A stretch of 21,422 nucleotides of DNA, taken from positions 1-21,422 of the forward strand of contig JANOQN010000061.1 of the NCBI GenBank assembly GCA_031422315.1, read 5' to 3'. Below the pieces are notes generated by a model. The model saw only the letters and a list, made by a program, of their open reading frames with translations, was not told where the DNA came from and ran no database searches. Below are positions 1 to 7,881 of this stretch, piece after piece. Position numbers and translations under genes: made by a program. Source of the stretch: JANNYA01 sp031422315. GTDB lineage: Bacteria; Pseudomonadota; Gammaproteobacteria; Xanthomonadales; SZUA-5. The stretch's first letter is position 1; each line of letters begins with the position of its first letter.

Positions 1-3
1 CTC

Positions 4-127
4 ATTCCAGCTCCAGAGCGAGACGATAACAAGGCAGTGCAGCGAGGATCGACGAAGACGTACTCAATGTACGTCTAGGAGACCGCAGCAAACTAACGCA
101 GTTAGCGTTTTGCTCTGGCGCTGGAAT
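4..127. repeat. Intergenic inverted-repeat element with internal hairpin
   Basis: Two 27-base arms, 4-30 and 101-127, are imperfect reverse complements (23 of 27 positions match; both arms carry ATTCCAGC and CCAGAGC blocks). Between them lies a perfect 8-bp hairpin, AGACGTAC (56-63) against GTACGTCT (69-76), with a 5-base loop. The right arm ends on the first base of the trpE stop codon, so the element sits directly in the 3' end of the trpE transcript. The form (about 125 bp, long outer stem, inner stem, abutting a stop codon) is that of a dispersed palindromic intergenic repeat. It may also act in transcript 3'-end formation. Only one copy is visible in the window, so its repetitive nature is inferred. 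Confidence 0.6.
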
Positions 128-1596
128 CACAGGCCTGAGCTCGCTTCGGCAACTGCGCGAAACACTGCCCTACCCTTATTCATCGTCTCTTCCCACTCTT
201 TGCGCGGATCGCTATCTGCGACGATGCCCGCGCCGGTTTGTACGGTCAATCGGCCATCTTTGACGACCGCCGTACGAATCGCGATTGCTAAATCCGCATC
301 GCCCCACCAATTGATATAGCCGACCGCGCCGCCGTAAAGATTGCGCTTGACCGGCTCCATCGCTTGAATGATTTCGACCGCGCGAATCTTCGGAGCACCG
401 GATAACGTACCGGCCGGAAAACAGGCGCGCAGCACGTCAAAGGTATCCAGCCCCGCCTTCAATCGGCCTTCCACTAAGCTAACGATATGCATGACGTGCG
501 AATAGCGTTCGATCACCATTTGCTCGGGCACTGTGACGCTGCCGGGCTCCGCGACCCGGCCGACATCATTGCGGCCTAAATCGATCAGCATCAGGTGTTC
601 GGCGCGCTCTTTTGGGTCAGCCAACAGCGCTGCGGCTAAGGCGTCATCTTCAGCTGAACTCGCGCCACGCAGCGCCGTACCCGCGATCGGCCGCACCGTG
701 ATGACGCCATCGTGATTGCGCACCAAAATTTCCGGGCTAGCGCCGACGATATGTGCATCGCCCAAGTCAAATAGATACATGTAGGGCGATGGATTCAACG
801 CGCGCAGCGCCCGGTAAACATCCAGCGGGCGCGCGTTGAACGGCACGCTCATGCGCTGACTCAAAACGATTTGAAAGGCATCGCCGGACTTGATGTATTC
901 CTGGCACAGGCGCACTGAGTTTTCAAAATCCGCTTGACTAAAGCCCGAGCGAAAATCCGATTCAACCAGCGCAGGCAGGCTCAGCCGATCAGGATAGCTA
1001 CAGCCTTTACGCAGCTGCTGACACAAATCATCAAGCGCTCGCTGCGCTTTGGCATACGCGCCTTTTTCGCTGGGGTCCGCGTGTACGATCAAAGAAATCG
1101 TGCCTTTTTGGCTATCAAACACCGCCAATTCTTCGGCCAGCAGCAGGCAAATATCATCAAGTCCTAGCTCATCAACCTTGGGGTTTAACGCAATTTTCGA
1201 TTCGATGTAGGCAAGCGTTTCAAAACCAAAATAGCCGACCAGCCCACCGGAAAATTTCGGCAAATGTGGCAGCTGCACGGTTTTGAAACGCTGCGAGATG
1301 GCTTGCAGCGCGCCAATCACGTCGGTTAGCTCGCGCTGCTCGATAATTTCTCCCAAATGCTCAACGCTCAGCGTATGGCCGCGCACCCGATAAATGGTTT
1401 TGACCGGCAACCCGATGATCGAATAGCGCGCGAATTTTGACCCGCCCTCGACAGATTCCAGCAAAAAGCTGTTCGGGCGATTCCCCAATTTCAAGTAGGC
1501 CGACAGCGGCGTATCTAAATCCGCGCGGACTTCGCGCACCAGCGGCACGCGGTTAAATCCGGCTGCGGCACACTGTTCAAACTGCAAACGATCCAT
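127..1596 (-). CDS. trpE: Anthranilate synthase component I (TrpE)
   Basis: Converts chorismate to anthranilate with the TrpG glutaminase, the first step of tryptophan synthesis in the cytoplasm. The N-terminal part has the tryptophan feedback-inhibition motif LLES followed by RYS. The C-terminal chorismate-binding domain has PSPYMYLFDLG, GASPEILVR, RPIAGTALRG, LIDLGRNDVGRVAEPGSV, FPAGTLSGAPK, and the final QTGAGIVADSDP and EWEETMNKG blocks. It is full length (489 residues against about 490-520 usual). A GTG start at 1605 is possible, but the ATG at 1596 has a GAG-type ribosome site about 8-10 bases upstream, so I chose it. pepQ lies upstream on the same strand, 119 bases away. That gap shows no leader peptide with tandem Trp codons. 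trpG is not in the window and may lie beyond position 1. Confidence 0.95.
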   Translation of the reverse strand: MDRLQFEQCAAAGFNRVPLVREVRADLDTPLSAYLKLGNRPNSFLLESVEGGSKFARYSIIGLPVKTIYRVRGHTLSVEHLGEIIEQRELTDVIGALQAISQRFKTVQLPHLPKFSGGLVGYFGFETLAYIESKIALNPKVDELGLDDICLLLAEELAVFDSQKGTISLIVHADPSEKGAYAKAQRALDDLCQQLRKGCSYPDRLSLPALVESDFRSGFSQADFENSVRLCQEYIKSGDAFQIVLSQRMSVPFNARPLDVYRALRALNPSPYMYLFDLGDAHIVGASPEILVRNHDGVITVRPIAGTALRGASSAEDDALAAALLADPKERAEHLMLIDLGRNDVGRVAEPGSVTVPEQMVIERYSHVMHIVSLVEGRLKAGLDTFDVLRACFPAGTLSGAPKIRAVEIIQAMEPVKRNLYGGAVGYINWWGDADLAIAIRTAVVKDGRLTVQTGAGIVADSDPRKEWEETMNKGRAVFRAVAEASSGL

Positions 1597-1715
1597 ACAA
1601 AGCACTCAATTCAATCTATGCGCACAGGATACGCTGCCGCCGCTGATTTTTGCAGCCTCGGTTCGGTGTACATCCAGAGCTGCCGAATTCAAGCGTTGAT
1701 AGCGTCTTTACCCGC

Positions 1716-3035
1716 TCACTCTCCCGCAAACGCCAAGCGCGTCAGATTCTCTGGTGCGCCACTTTTTTGAATGCGGACATTATCCTCAATGCGAATGCCG
1801 CCGTAGTGTTTTAGCGCGTCGATCTCGGTCCAAGCGAACGCGCCTGAGTGTTGACCGTTGCCGGCTTCTTTTAGCAGCATGTCAATAAAGTACAGCCCGG
1901 GCTCAATGGTAAGAACCTCATTACCTTTGAATTCACGGGTGAGCCGCAAATAGCGGTGCCCAGCAGGTTTAGGCTCTAGCGTGCCGTAATCGTCTTTGAA
2001 ATAACCACCAACATCGTGGACTTGTAGGCCTAAAAAATGCCCAATGCCGTGCGGGTAAAATACGTGGCTAATGCCGGTTTCGACGATCGCTTCCGGGCTC
2101 ATTTTGACCAACTTGAACTGCGCAAGCAGCTTGGCGACTTCTAAATGCGATGCCAAATGGATGTTCGAGTTGGTATTGCCTGCCACTGCTAAATCGCACA
2201 GCCGCAGCTGGGCGGCTTCCATGCCAGCAATCAAGTCAGCAAATAGACCTGGGCGCTTGGCGTAGGTGCGGGTAATATCCGCCGCATAACCGTGATGCGC
2301 TGCCCCAGCGTCGATCAAAAAGCTCAAATGTTGGAGCGGCTTTTGCCGATCTTGAAACTGATAGTGCAGCACCGCCGCGTGTTCGTTGAGCCCGACAATA
2401 TTGCCGTACGGTAATTCTTTTTCGGTTTGCCCGGTGGCACCAATATAGGCCAAGTGGATGTCGTATTCCGAGCCTTCCGCGTGGAAGCACGCTTCAGCGG
2501 CGCGATGGCCTTTGACAGCTTTGATTTGCGCTTGGCGCATCAAGCTAAGCTCATATTCGGACTTGTAGGCGCGGTGGAAATCAAGATAGTGCAGCAGGGG
2601 TTCTGGGTTGGTGGGCTCAAACCCAGCCACGCCGGCGTTATTTTCCCCGATGATGGCCACTTTCGCGCTAAGTTTGGGCAGGTGATCTTTGGCCGCTTCG
2701 ACTTTATCAACGATGCGGATATCGAAAAACTCAGTCCAAAAACCCATCGGCGCTGCGGGCGCAACATGCCAGTAATCTGCTGGCTGGTAGTAAATGAGAA
2801 TTGGCTTTGCGCCGCGCGAATAGACAATCCAGCAGTTCGGATGCTGGGTCAACGGCAGCCAGTACTTAAAATGCGGATTCGGGGCGAAATGATACGGCCG
2901 ATCATCAAAATACTGAAAACGCTCTGATCCGCTCGGGATCAGCACGGTGTCAACACCAGCGCGGTCGAGCGCGCCGTCAAAATTGGCTTTTACTTGGGCC
3001 AAGTGGCTTGCATACAACGTTACGATCGCGTCCAT
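1716..3035 (-). CDS. pepQ: Xaa-Pro dipeptidase (prolidase PepQ)
   Basis: Cytoplasmic dinuclear-metal peptidase that splits dipeptides with C-terminal proline, recycling proline from peptide breakdown. The protein has 439 residues; the E. coli enzyme has 443. The N-terminal creatinase-like domain covers about residues 1-155 and the pita-bread catalytic domain about 160-435. All five metal ligands of the family are visible: D242 (LIDAGAA), D253 (ADITRTYA), H333 (HGIGHFLGLQVHDVGG), E378 (LTIEPGLY) and E417 (GIRIEDNV). This family can also hydrolyse some organophosphates as a side activity. The ATG start has no clear Shine-Dalgarno sequence. The gene is divergent from the glutathione peroxidase gene (114-base gap) and may be cotranscribed with trpE, with which it shares no pathway. 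Confidence 0.95.
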   Translation of the reverse strand: MDAIVTLYASHLAQVKANFDGALDRAGVDTVLIPSGSERFQYFDDRPYHFAPNPHFKYWLPLTQHPNCWIVYSRGAKPILIYYQPADYWHVAPAAPMGFWTEFFDIRIVDKVEAAKDHLPKLSAKVAIIGENNAGVAGFEPTNPEPLLHYLDFHRAYKSEYELSLMRQAQIKAVKGHRAAEACFHAEGSEYDIHLAYIGATGQTEKELPYGNIVGLNEHAAVLHYQFQDRQKPLQHLSFLIDAGAAHHGYAADITRTYAKRPGLFADLIAGMEAAQLRLCDLAVAGNTNSNIHLASHLEVAKLLAQFKLVKMSPEAIVETGISHVFYPHGIGHFLGLQVHDVGGYFKDDYGTLEPKPAGHRYLRLTREFKGNEVLTIEPGLYFIDMLLKEAGNGQHSGAFAWTEIDALKHYGGIRIEDNVRIQKSGAPENLTRLAFAGE

Positions 3036-3149
3036 GGGTCAGTTTCTAATTAAGGATGAGGTAGCCGCGATAGTACGCAAGATTGACGCTCACCACACGT
3101 AGCTAAGCGGCATACTTGTGGCCTCAGCCACCTAACAAGGAGTAACTAG

Positions 3150-3692
3150 ATGAATTTGTTTGCCACATTATTGTCCGTCGTCGCAGCCGCACAAAGCGCG
3201 GACGCCTGCCCTTCGCTGCTTGAACAAAGCTTTCGCCCGCTCAGCTCAAAAGCCGCTGTGAAATTATGCGATGCGCACCCCAGGCAAGTACTGTTGGTGG
3301 TCAATACCGCCAGCAAATGCGGCTACACCACCCAATATGAAGGCCTTGAAAAGCTGCACGCGCAGCTTAACGGCAAAGGATTTTCGGTACTGGGCTTCCC
3401 GAGTAACGAGTTCGGCGGGCAAGAGCCCGGCACGGAAGAACAGATCAAAGAATTTTGCACGCTCACCTACGGCGTCAAATTCCCGATGTATGAAAAAACC
3501 TCGGTCAAAGGCGCTAGTGCAACGCCGTTTTACAAGAAGCTGGCGGCGGATGGCGGCGGCGAGCCGAAGTGGAATTTCCACAAATATTTAGTTGGGCGTG
3601 ATGGCGTAGTCATCAAGGGCTACCCAAGCAGCGTCAAGCCAGATAGCCCAGAGCTATTGGCGGACATTCAAGCCGCGTTGGCGCAAAAATAG
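3150..3692 (+). CDS. Glutathione peroxidase family protein, probably exported
   Basis: Reduces hydrogen peroxide or lipid hydroperoxides using thiols. The protein has 180 residues. The catalytic set is present as cysteine, not selenocysteine: C57 in NTASKCGYT, Q91 in NEFGGQEPG, and W141-N142 in KWNFHKYL. A short hydrophobic N-terminus ending near AQSADA-C suggests a signal peptide cleaved around residues 17-19, so periplasmic location is likely but inferred. The serine in GFPSNEFGG takes the place of the cysteine that some thioredoxin-dependent members carry there. C103 is another candidate resolving cysteine. A perfect AAGGAG at 3137-3142 fixes the start. tspO follows 18 bases after the stop, so the two probably form an operon. 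Confidence 0.92.
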   Translation: MNLFATLLSVVAAAQSADACPSLLEQSFRPLSSKAAVKLCDAHPRQVLLVVNTASKCGYTTQYEGLEKLHAQLNGKGFSVLGFPSNEFGGQEPGTEEQIKEFCTLTYGVKFPMYEKTSVKGASATPFYKKLAADGGGEPKWNFHKYLVGRDGVVIKGYPSSVKPDSPELLADIQAALAQK

Positions 3693-3710
3693 CCTTCGGT
3701 GAGTCTGCAA

Positions 3711-4202
3711 ATGGCAAGTACTGACGAGCTAACCCGCGCCAAATATAAGAGCGCGCTGGCCCTTGTTGGATTTTTATTTATAAGCTATTCGGTAGCGGTG
3801 ATTTCATCTACCTTCAGCCCCGGCGTGTGGTACGCCGGGTTAGTAAAACCGAGTTGGAACCCACCCAGCTGGCTGTTCGGGCCGGTTTGGACGCTGCTGT
3901 ACGGCATGATCGCGGTAGCGGCGTGGCGAGTTTGGCGCGTCAAAGACAGTCAGCTAGCACTTGGCATGTGGGCGCTGCATTTGGTGCCCAATATGCTGTG
4001 GAGCTATTTCTTTTTCAGCGCGCACCGCATGGATTACGCGCTGGTGGACATCTCGTTTTTGTTGGTCGGCATTGTTGCAACGATGGGACTGTTCGCTCAG
4101 CGTGATCGCATTGCGGCGCTACTGCTGGTGCCTTATCTCGCGTGGGTTAGTTTTGCGACCCTTTTGAATTGGACTTTACTGCGGTTGAATTGGCAGGTGT
4201 AG
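3711..4202 (+). CDS. tspO: TspO/MBR family tryptophan-rich sensory protein
   Basis: Five-helix membrane protein of the translocator/peripheral benzodiazepine receptor family, which binds porphyrins and is tied to tetrapyrrole and oxidative-stress responses. Family signatures are visible: WYAGLVKPSWNPPSWLFGPV near residues 35-54, then WTLLYG, a Trp-rich stretch with DYALVDI, and YLAWVSFATLLNWTLLRLN at the C-terminus. It has 163 residues, normal for the family. The reading frame is open from a GTG at 3699, but the ATG at 3711 has a GGTGAG ribosome site at 3697-3702 and gives the usual N-terminus, so I start there. Being downstream of a peroxidase gene fits a shared peroxide or porphyrin stress role, though that is inference. 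Confidence 0.92.
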   Translation: MASTDELTRAKYKSALALVGFLFISYSVAVISSTFSPGVWYAGLVKPSWNPPSWLFGPVWTLLYGMIAVAAWRVWRVKDSQLALGMWALHLVPNMLWSYFFFSAHRMDYALVDISFLLVGIVATMGLFAQRDRIAALLLVPYLAWVSFATLLNWTLLRLNWQV

Positions 4203-4230
4203 ATCGTTGTGAGTCTGTCTACTAGTAAAG

Positions 4231-4261
4231 CCTCAAGCTTAAGATCGAACTTAGCTTGAGG
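4231..4261. terminator. Stem-loop between convergent genes
   Basis: CCTCAAGC pairs with GCTTGAGG, extended by TTAAG against CTTA with one bulged base, closing a short loop. It lies between the converging tspO and lipoprotein hydrolase genes, 28 bases after the tspO stop. There is no clear T tract on either side, so intrinsic termination is only a reasonable guess. Confidence 0.45.
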
Positions 4262-4313
4262 CCCCTAAGTTACAGCTTTAAGTTTGGCGACGGAATGACG
4301 AAATAGTCGGGCA

Positions 4314-5150
4314 TTACCTCTCTGCAATCAAGCGCGAAATAGCAACACCAAAGCGCGAATCGAGCGATGCACTTTGATGGTCGGCGCCCGGCACAATTAA
4401 TAGCTGCTTCATGGTGCTTGGCACATTGGCTGCAGCGAACAGCTTCGTTGACATCGCGGGTACCGTAGTTTGATCATTCGCACCCACGACAATCAGCACG
4501 GGCTCATCCAAAGTTGCCATCAGCGCAAGATTGCCTTTACCTTTTAAGCTGCCTTCGATAACGGCACGTCGAATCCAGATGCTGTCATCGACAAAACCCT
4601 GCACCCAGTCCTCAGCTGTCGTCGCGGAAGATTCCAGAATCAGCGCATCCGTCTTTCGTTGCTGCGCCACGGCACCCGCCACAAAACTTCCTAGCGAGTG
4701 ACCATGCACGATAACCGGCATGCTTCGATAGGGCGCCAGCGCACGCGCGTAGTCGTAAACCGGCAGCGCATCGGATAATAAACCGTCGATTGAGGCCACG
4801 CCGGAAGATGCGCCGTAGCCGCGATAGTCGACAATCAGCACATCTACCGGCAACGAGGAATACTTCGCCAGAACATTGGCATAGCCTTTGCTCAAGACAA
4901 ACGCGCTACCCGGAAAGTACAGCACGAGTGCCTTCGCATCGGCGCGGCTAAAAAGTGCGCCGTAAAGATTGGCGTCGCCGCGCGGAATATTAATTGACTG
5001 CGTTAGCCAGCCACCTTCTGGAACTAAGCTATCGGGCAAGGTAGTGCCTGCCTGTGGGTGAATAAATGTGTGCTCGTCGATGTGCGCAACACAGGCGCTT
5101 ATCGAAATGGCAAGCGCGCAAACAAAAACTAGCCGTTTTAGGTTTGACAT
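4314..5150 (-). CDS. Alpha/beta hydrolase, predicted lipoprotein
   Basis: The protein has 278 residues. It starts with a lipoprotein signal peptide: positive N-terminus (SNLKR), hydrophobic core, and lipobox SISAC with the lipidated cysteine at 20. An alpha/beta hydrolase fold follows: an oxyanion region YFPGSAF, VDYRGYGASSG typical of the fold, the nucleophile elbow HGHSLGSF with Ser152, a probable acid D226 (VVGANDQT) and a probable base H258 (PGADHQS). The architecture resembles the ABHD13/BEM46-like serine hydrolases. The substrate is unknown; esterase or acyl hydrolase activity at the membrane is inferred. A GGAG lies about 12 bases before the ATG. It is divergent from the DUF2975 gene. 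Confidence 0.85.
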   Translation of the reverse strand: MSNLKRLVFVCALAISISACVAHIDEHTFIHPQAGTTLPDSLVPEGGWLTQSINIPRGDANLYGALFSRADAKALVLYFPGSAFVLSKGYANVLAKYSSLPVDVLIVDYRGYGASSGVASIDGLLSDALPVYDYARALAPYRSMPVIVHGHSLGSFVAGAVAQQRKTDALILESSATTAEDWVQGFVDDSIWIRRAVIEGSLKGKGNLALMATLDEPVLIVVGANDQTTVPAMSTKLFAAANVPSTMKQLLIVPGADHQSASLDSRFGVAISRLIAER

Positions 5151-5257
5151 CAGGTTAGACTCCAGGTTGGTAATCCAGTAAGATAAATCGTTATACAGTC
5201 AAATATTTATATTTAGCAATATTTTATTATTGTTTTGCGATAATTTTTGAGGGCGCG
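5151..5257. promoter_or_regulatory. AT-rich divergent promoter region
   Basis: This 107-base gap between the divergent hydrolase and DUF2975 genes is far more AT-rich than its surroundings from about 5190 on. A good -10 candidate for the plus-strand gene is GATAAT at 5239-5244, about 14 bases before the ATG. A GAGGG ribosome site lies just upstream of the start. Short inverted repeats are present, such as AAATA/TATTT and CAATA/TATTG. They could bind the small XRE regulator encoded downstream, but I cannot show this. Confidence 0.45.
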
Positions 5258-5812
5258 ATGCAACACCGTTCATTTTTTACTTTGCACGCACCCAGCGCTA
5301 TTCGTTGGCTGCTCGGTGCTTTCTTGCTGATTCAGATCGGCTATTTCTGCTTGGCCTGGCTGTATTCCGGCCCGCTGGCGATTGGGCCTTGGACGATGCG
5401 CGTGCAGCCCGCTGATATGTCAATCGCGGCCGTACAGGCATTACCTAAACTACAACGATGGCTTGCAGCAGCACTGGCATCAATTAGTTTAGGGTTCTTG
5501 TGCTACGCCGCATTGCGCTTGCACCGCATGCTGCAATGCGTAGCGCAAGGCGCATTTTTTAGCCCGCAAACCATTTCGCATTGGCGCGCCTTCGCCGGCG
5601 CGATGCTGTTCTCGGTGCTGGCATCAATTCTGCAGCTGCCCTTGCGCGAGCTGTTGTTTCGCTTTTTCTGGGGCAATGGACCGTATCCACTAAAAATGAG
5701 CATTACTAGCCAAGACTTGCAGCTCGTTGTAATTTGTGGCGTGTTTTATTTAATAGCCGCGATCATGCAAGAAGGGCAGCGCTTAGCCGACGAAAACGCG
5801 GGCTTTATTTAA
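5258..5812 (+). CDS. DUF2975 family membrane protein
   Basis: Membrane protein of 184 residues with about four hydrophobic segments: near 15-37, 65-85, 110-130 and 152-170. The C-terminal signature MQEGQRLADENAGFI matches the EGxxLxxENxGFV ending typical of DUF2975. The molecular role of the family is not established. It is usually encoded next to a very small XRE regulator, as here, where the regulator begins two bases after this stop codon. The pair is therefore probably one translationally coupled unit. The start is supported by a GAGG about 8 bases upstream. Confidence 0.85.
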   Translation: MQHRSFFTLHAPSAIRWLLGAFLLIQIGYFCLAWLYSGPLAIGPWTMRVQPADMSIAAVQALPKLQRWLAAALASISLGFLCYAALRLHRMLQCVAQGAFFSPQTISHWRAFAGAMLFSVLASILQLPLRELLFRFFWGNGPYPLKMSITSQDLQLVVICGVFYLIAAIMQEGQRLADENAGFI

Positions 5813-5814
5813 CC

Positions 5815-6075
5815 GTGGCGATCATTATCAACTTAGATGTCATGCTGGCAAAGCGTAAACTGCGCTCCAAAGAACTGGCCGCTTTTGTCGGCATTACCGA
5901 GCAAAATCTATCGCTACTGAAATCCGGAAAAGTGCGCGGCATCCGGTTTTCAACGCTGGAGAAGATCTGCGAGCGGCTGGGCTGCCAGCCTGGAGACATT
6001 ATGGAATGGCGCGCGGATCTAGCTGAGCTGCCCGACGCAAGCGCATCCACAGCGCAGGACATCCAATTTTCTTAA
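5815..6075 (+). CDS. Small XRE-family (YozG-type) transcriptional regulator
   Basis: DNA-binding protein of 86 residues made almost entirely of one helix-turn-helix domain. VAIIINLDVMLAKRK is followed by the recognition segment VGITEQNLSLLKSGK and RFSTLEKICERLGCQPGDI. This is the typical form of the regulators paired with DUF2975 proteins. An open frame extends further upstream inside the DUF2975 gene. The conserved N-terminus begins at the GTG at 5815, two bases after the upstream stop, so I use that start. It probably regulates its own two-gene operon (inference). The C-terminal 15 or so residues after MEWRADLAEL are low in family similarity. Confidence 0.88.
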   Translation: MAIIINLDVMLAKRKLRSKELAAFVGITEQNLSLLKSGKVRGIRFSTLEKICERLGCQPGDIMEWRADLAELPDASASTAQDIQFS

Positions 6076-6136
6076 ATAAAAAGCAATCGGGACCCGTCAT
6101 TCGATATGCAACTTCCGTTAGCGTGCTTTGCTGGTG

Positions 6137-6220
6137 CGGCGCCGTGTAAAAACGCACCTCGATGAGCTCGGTTTTCGGGTCGAATGCATTGTAGCCATCG
6201 ACAAAAACGATTGTTCTCAC
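6137..6220 (-). pseudogene. Possible remnant of a NYN-domain (LabA-like) gene
   Basis: Reading from a GTG at 6220 gives RTIVFVDGYNAF followed directly by DPKTELIEVRFYTAP. The first part resembles the first strand of NYN/PIN-like nucleases (IVFVDGYN, with the first catalytic Asp). The second resembles a later strand of the same domain (V-VRFFTA). In intact genes about 30-40 residues separate these blocks, so this looks like a copy with an internal deletion. The rest of the domain is not recognisable, and the frame runs into sequence antisense to the XRE gene. The surrounding 6076-6366 contains no other coding region I can support. Similarity is judged by eye from short blocks. Confidence 0.38.
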
Positions 6221-6366
6221 GTAATGCCTGGCAAAAGTGATAGTCCAAAAAAGACGAGGCCGCCCCAAGAGCACATCGGGCGAGCCGAGCGGTCATGGGG
6301 GGAGACGTACGCGAAGCCTGACAGCTTAGCGCGTAGCGCGTCAAGCCTCAGTACTACTACCGTTGT

Positions 6367-7752
6367 TTAAAACCGCTCATCAATCAGCCGAATCGGTTTT
6401 TGCCGCGTTTCAATTCCGGTGCGCAGGGCTAGCGCGCCGGGGCCCACTTGTACGATTTCAATTTCCACCCCTAGTCGTGCGCGCAGGATCGCTTTCGCTT
6501 GCTCTGCTAGCGAATTAGACGCTTCACGAATTTCTAGATGCACACTCATTTCATCGCGGTGCTGGGCATCGCGTTTGACCACACAGATGAACTCGCCGGT
6601 AAAGCCAAGCAACTCCGCCAGTAGCGGGCCAATTGCCTGCGGGAATACATTAATGCCGCGCAGTTTGACCATGTTATCGCTGCGGCCCAAGAAGCCCTGC
6701 ATGCGCCGCAAATTCAGGCCTAGCGCCGATTCGCCAGTGGCAATCGCGGTGACGTCGTGCGTGTTAAAGCGAATTAGCGGGTAAAGATCATCTTTAAATA
6801 GCGTCGTGACGACTAAATCGCCCGACTCGCCATCTGGCACTGCAAGGCCTGAGTCAATGCCAAGCACCTCAACAAACTGCGCGTCTTCCATAATGTAGAG
6901 CCCGTCTTGATCGGGGCCTTCGGCGGCAATCGTGCCGGTATCGCCCACGCCATACCAGTCAAACACCTGCGCGCCGCCCCAGAGTGCGCTCATTTGTTCG
7001 CGGCTTTCACGGCCTAAATGCCCGCAAATCATCCGCACGGGAATATCGCGCCCGGGCTCTATGCCGTGCTCTTTTGCCACTTCGGCAAGCTTCTTTAAAT
7101 AATCGGCAAAGCCAACCAGCACCGTGGCTTTGAAATCACGCATAACCTCAACTTGTTTTGCCGATCTTGTTTCCACTCCGGTGCCGGCCGACAAAAACAC
7201 CGCACGAGTCCAGTGCAGCACGGCTTCGCGAACAAAGTGCCCGCCGTTAATAAGCCCGTGCCCGTAAACCGAATGCACCACATCACCCGCTTGCAAACCC
7301 TGTAGCTGATAGGCGCGCGCCAGCAATAAGTTCTGAATTTCCCTGCCTTTGGGGCCAAAAAATAGCGGCTGCGGCGTGCCGGTGGTGCCGCTGGTGGTGT
7401 GCATAACGAACGGTGGCGCGGTGCCGGCCGCGTAGCTTTCCAAGCCTAAGTAATCGCCAAACGGCGGGCTTAGCTCAAGCGATTGCATCAGCTCAGTTTT
7501 GCTAAACGTTGGCAGTTTCGGCAGATCCAATAGTGAACGTACATCACCCGGGCCTACACCCGCTGCACCCCACAAGCGCTGGTAGAACGGCATGCGCCAT
7601 GCCCGCGCCAACAATTTTTTGAAGCGCTCGTTTTGCTCTTGCCAGAGCTGATCGCGGGTGATCTTCTTGAATTTCATCAAAAACGCATCGCCGAGCGGAT
7701 ACTCCAAGCGCAGCGCTTTGGCATCGAAATAGTCGAAATAGCAAGGTTCCAT
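6367..7752 (-). CDS. Phenylacetate-CoA ligase (PaaK) family adenylate-forming enzyme
   Basis: Activates a carboxylic acid as an acyl-adenylate and transfers it to CoA or another thiol. The protein has 461 residues, slightly longer than typical PaaK. Visible motifs are the ATP-binding loop TTSGTTGTPQP (119-129), DWYGVGDTGTIAAEG (265-279), LYPLIRFNTHDVTA (323-336) and the hinge GRSDNMVKLRGINVFPQ (356-372), with K448-less tail RQKPIRLID containing a basic residue pair near 450-452. The substrate cannot be read from sequence: an aryl acid such as phenylacetate or benzoate is likely, but no other paa genes are in the window. The start ATG follows a GAG about 9 bases upstream. It is divergent from ahcY across a 210-base gap. 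Confidence 0.88.
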   Translation of the reverse strand: MEPCYFDYFDAKALRLEYPLGDAFLMKFKKITRDQLWQEQNERFKKLLARAWRMPFYQRLWGAAGVGPGDVRSLLDLPKLPTFSKTELMQSLELSPPFGDYLGLESYAAGTAPPFVMHTTSGTTGTPQPLFFGPKGREIQNLLLARAYQLQGLQAGDVVHSVYGHGLINGGHFVREAVLHWTRAVFLSAGTGVETRSAKQVEVMRDFKATVLVGFADYLKKLAEVAKEHGIEPGRDIPVRMICGHLGRESREQMSALWGGAQVFDWYGVGDTGTIAAEGPDQDGLYIMEDAQFVEVLGIDSGLAVPDGESGDLVVTTLFKDDLYPLIRFNTHDVTAIATGESALGLNLRRMQGFLGRSDNMVKLRGINVFPQAIGPLLAELLGFTGEFICVVKRDAQHRDEMSVHLEIREASNSLAEQAKAILRARLGVEIEIVQVGPGALALRTGIETRQKPIRLIDERF

Positions 7753-7881
7753 GGCGCGCTCAATTCTGGATGAGCGCGCATGATAGCCAAAATAGCGAAT
7801 CGGGGTCCCAACCGCATTTGCGCCGGGTCGCCACGCTAAAATTCACACGCGTTCGACCAAGCTAAACGCAGGCTACGGCCT

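Noticed and set aside
1597..1715. Possible trp attenuator or leader peptide before trpE
   Set aside because: No short frame with tandem Trp codons and no terminator/antiterminator pair is visible in the 119-base gap.
3699..4216. GTGAGTCTG repeated at 3699 and 4208
   Set aside because: A 9-base match without surrounding similarity or symmetry; most likely coincidence.
6128..6370. 80-residue plus-strand frame in the gap before the PaaK-like gene
   Set aside because: Composition is unlike a real protein, it has no ribosome site, and the opposite strand carries the more protein-like NYN blocks.
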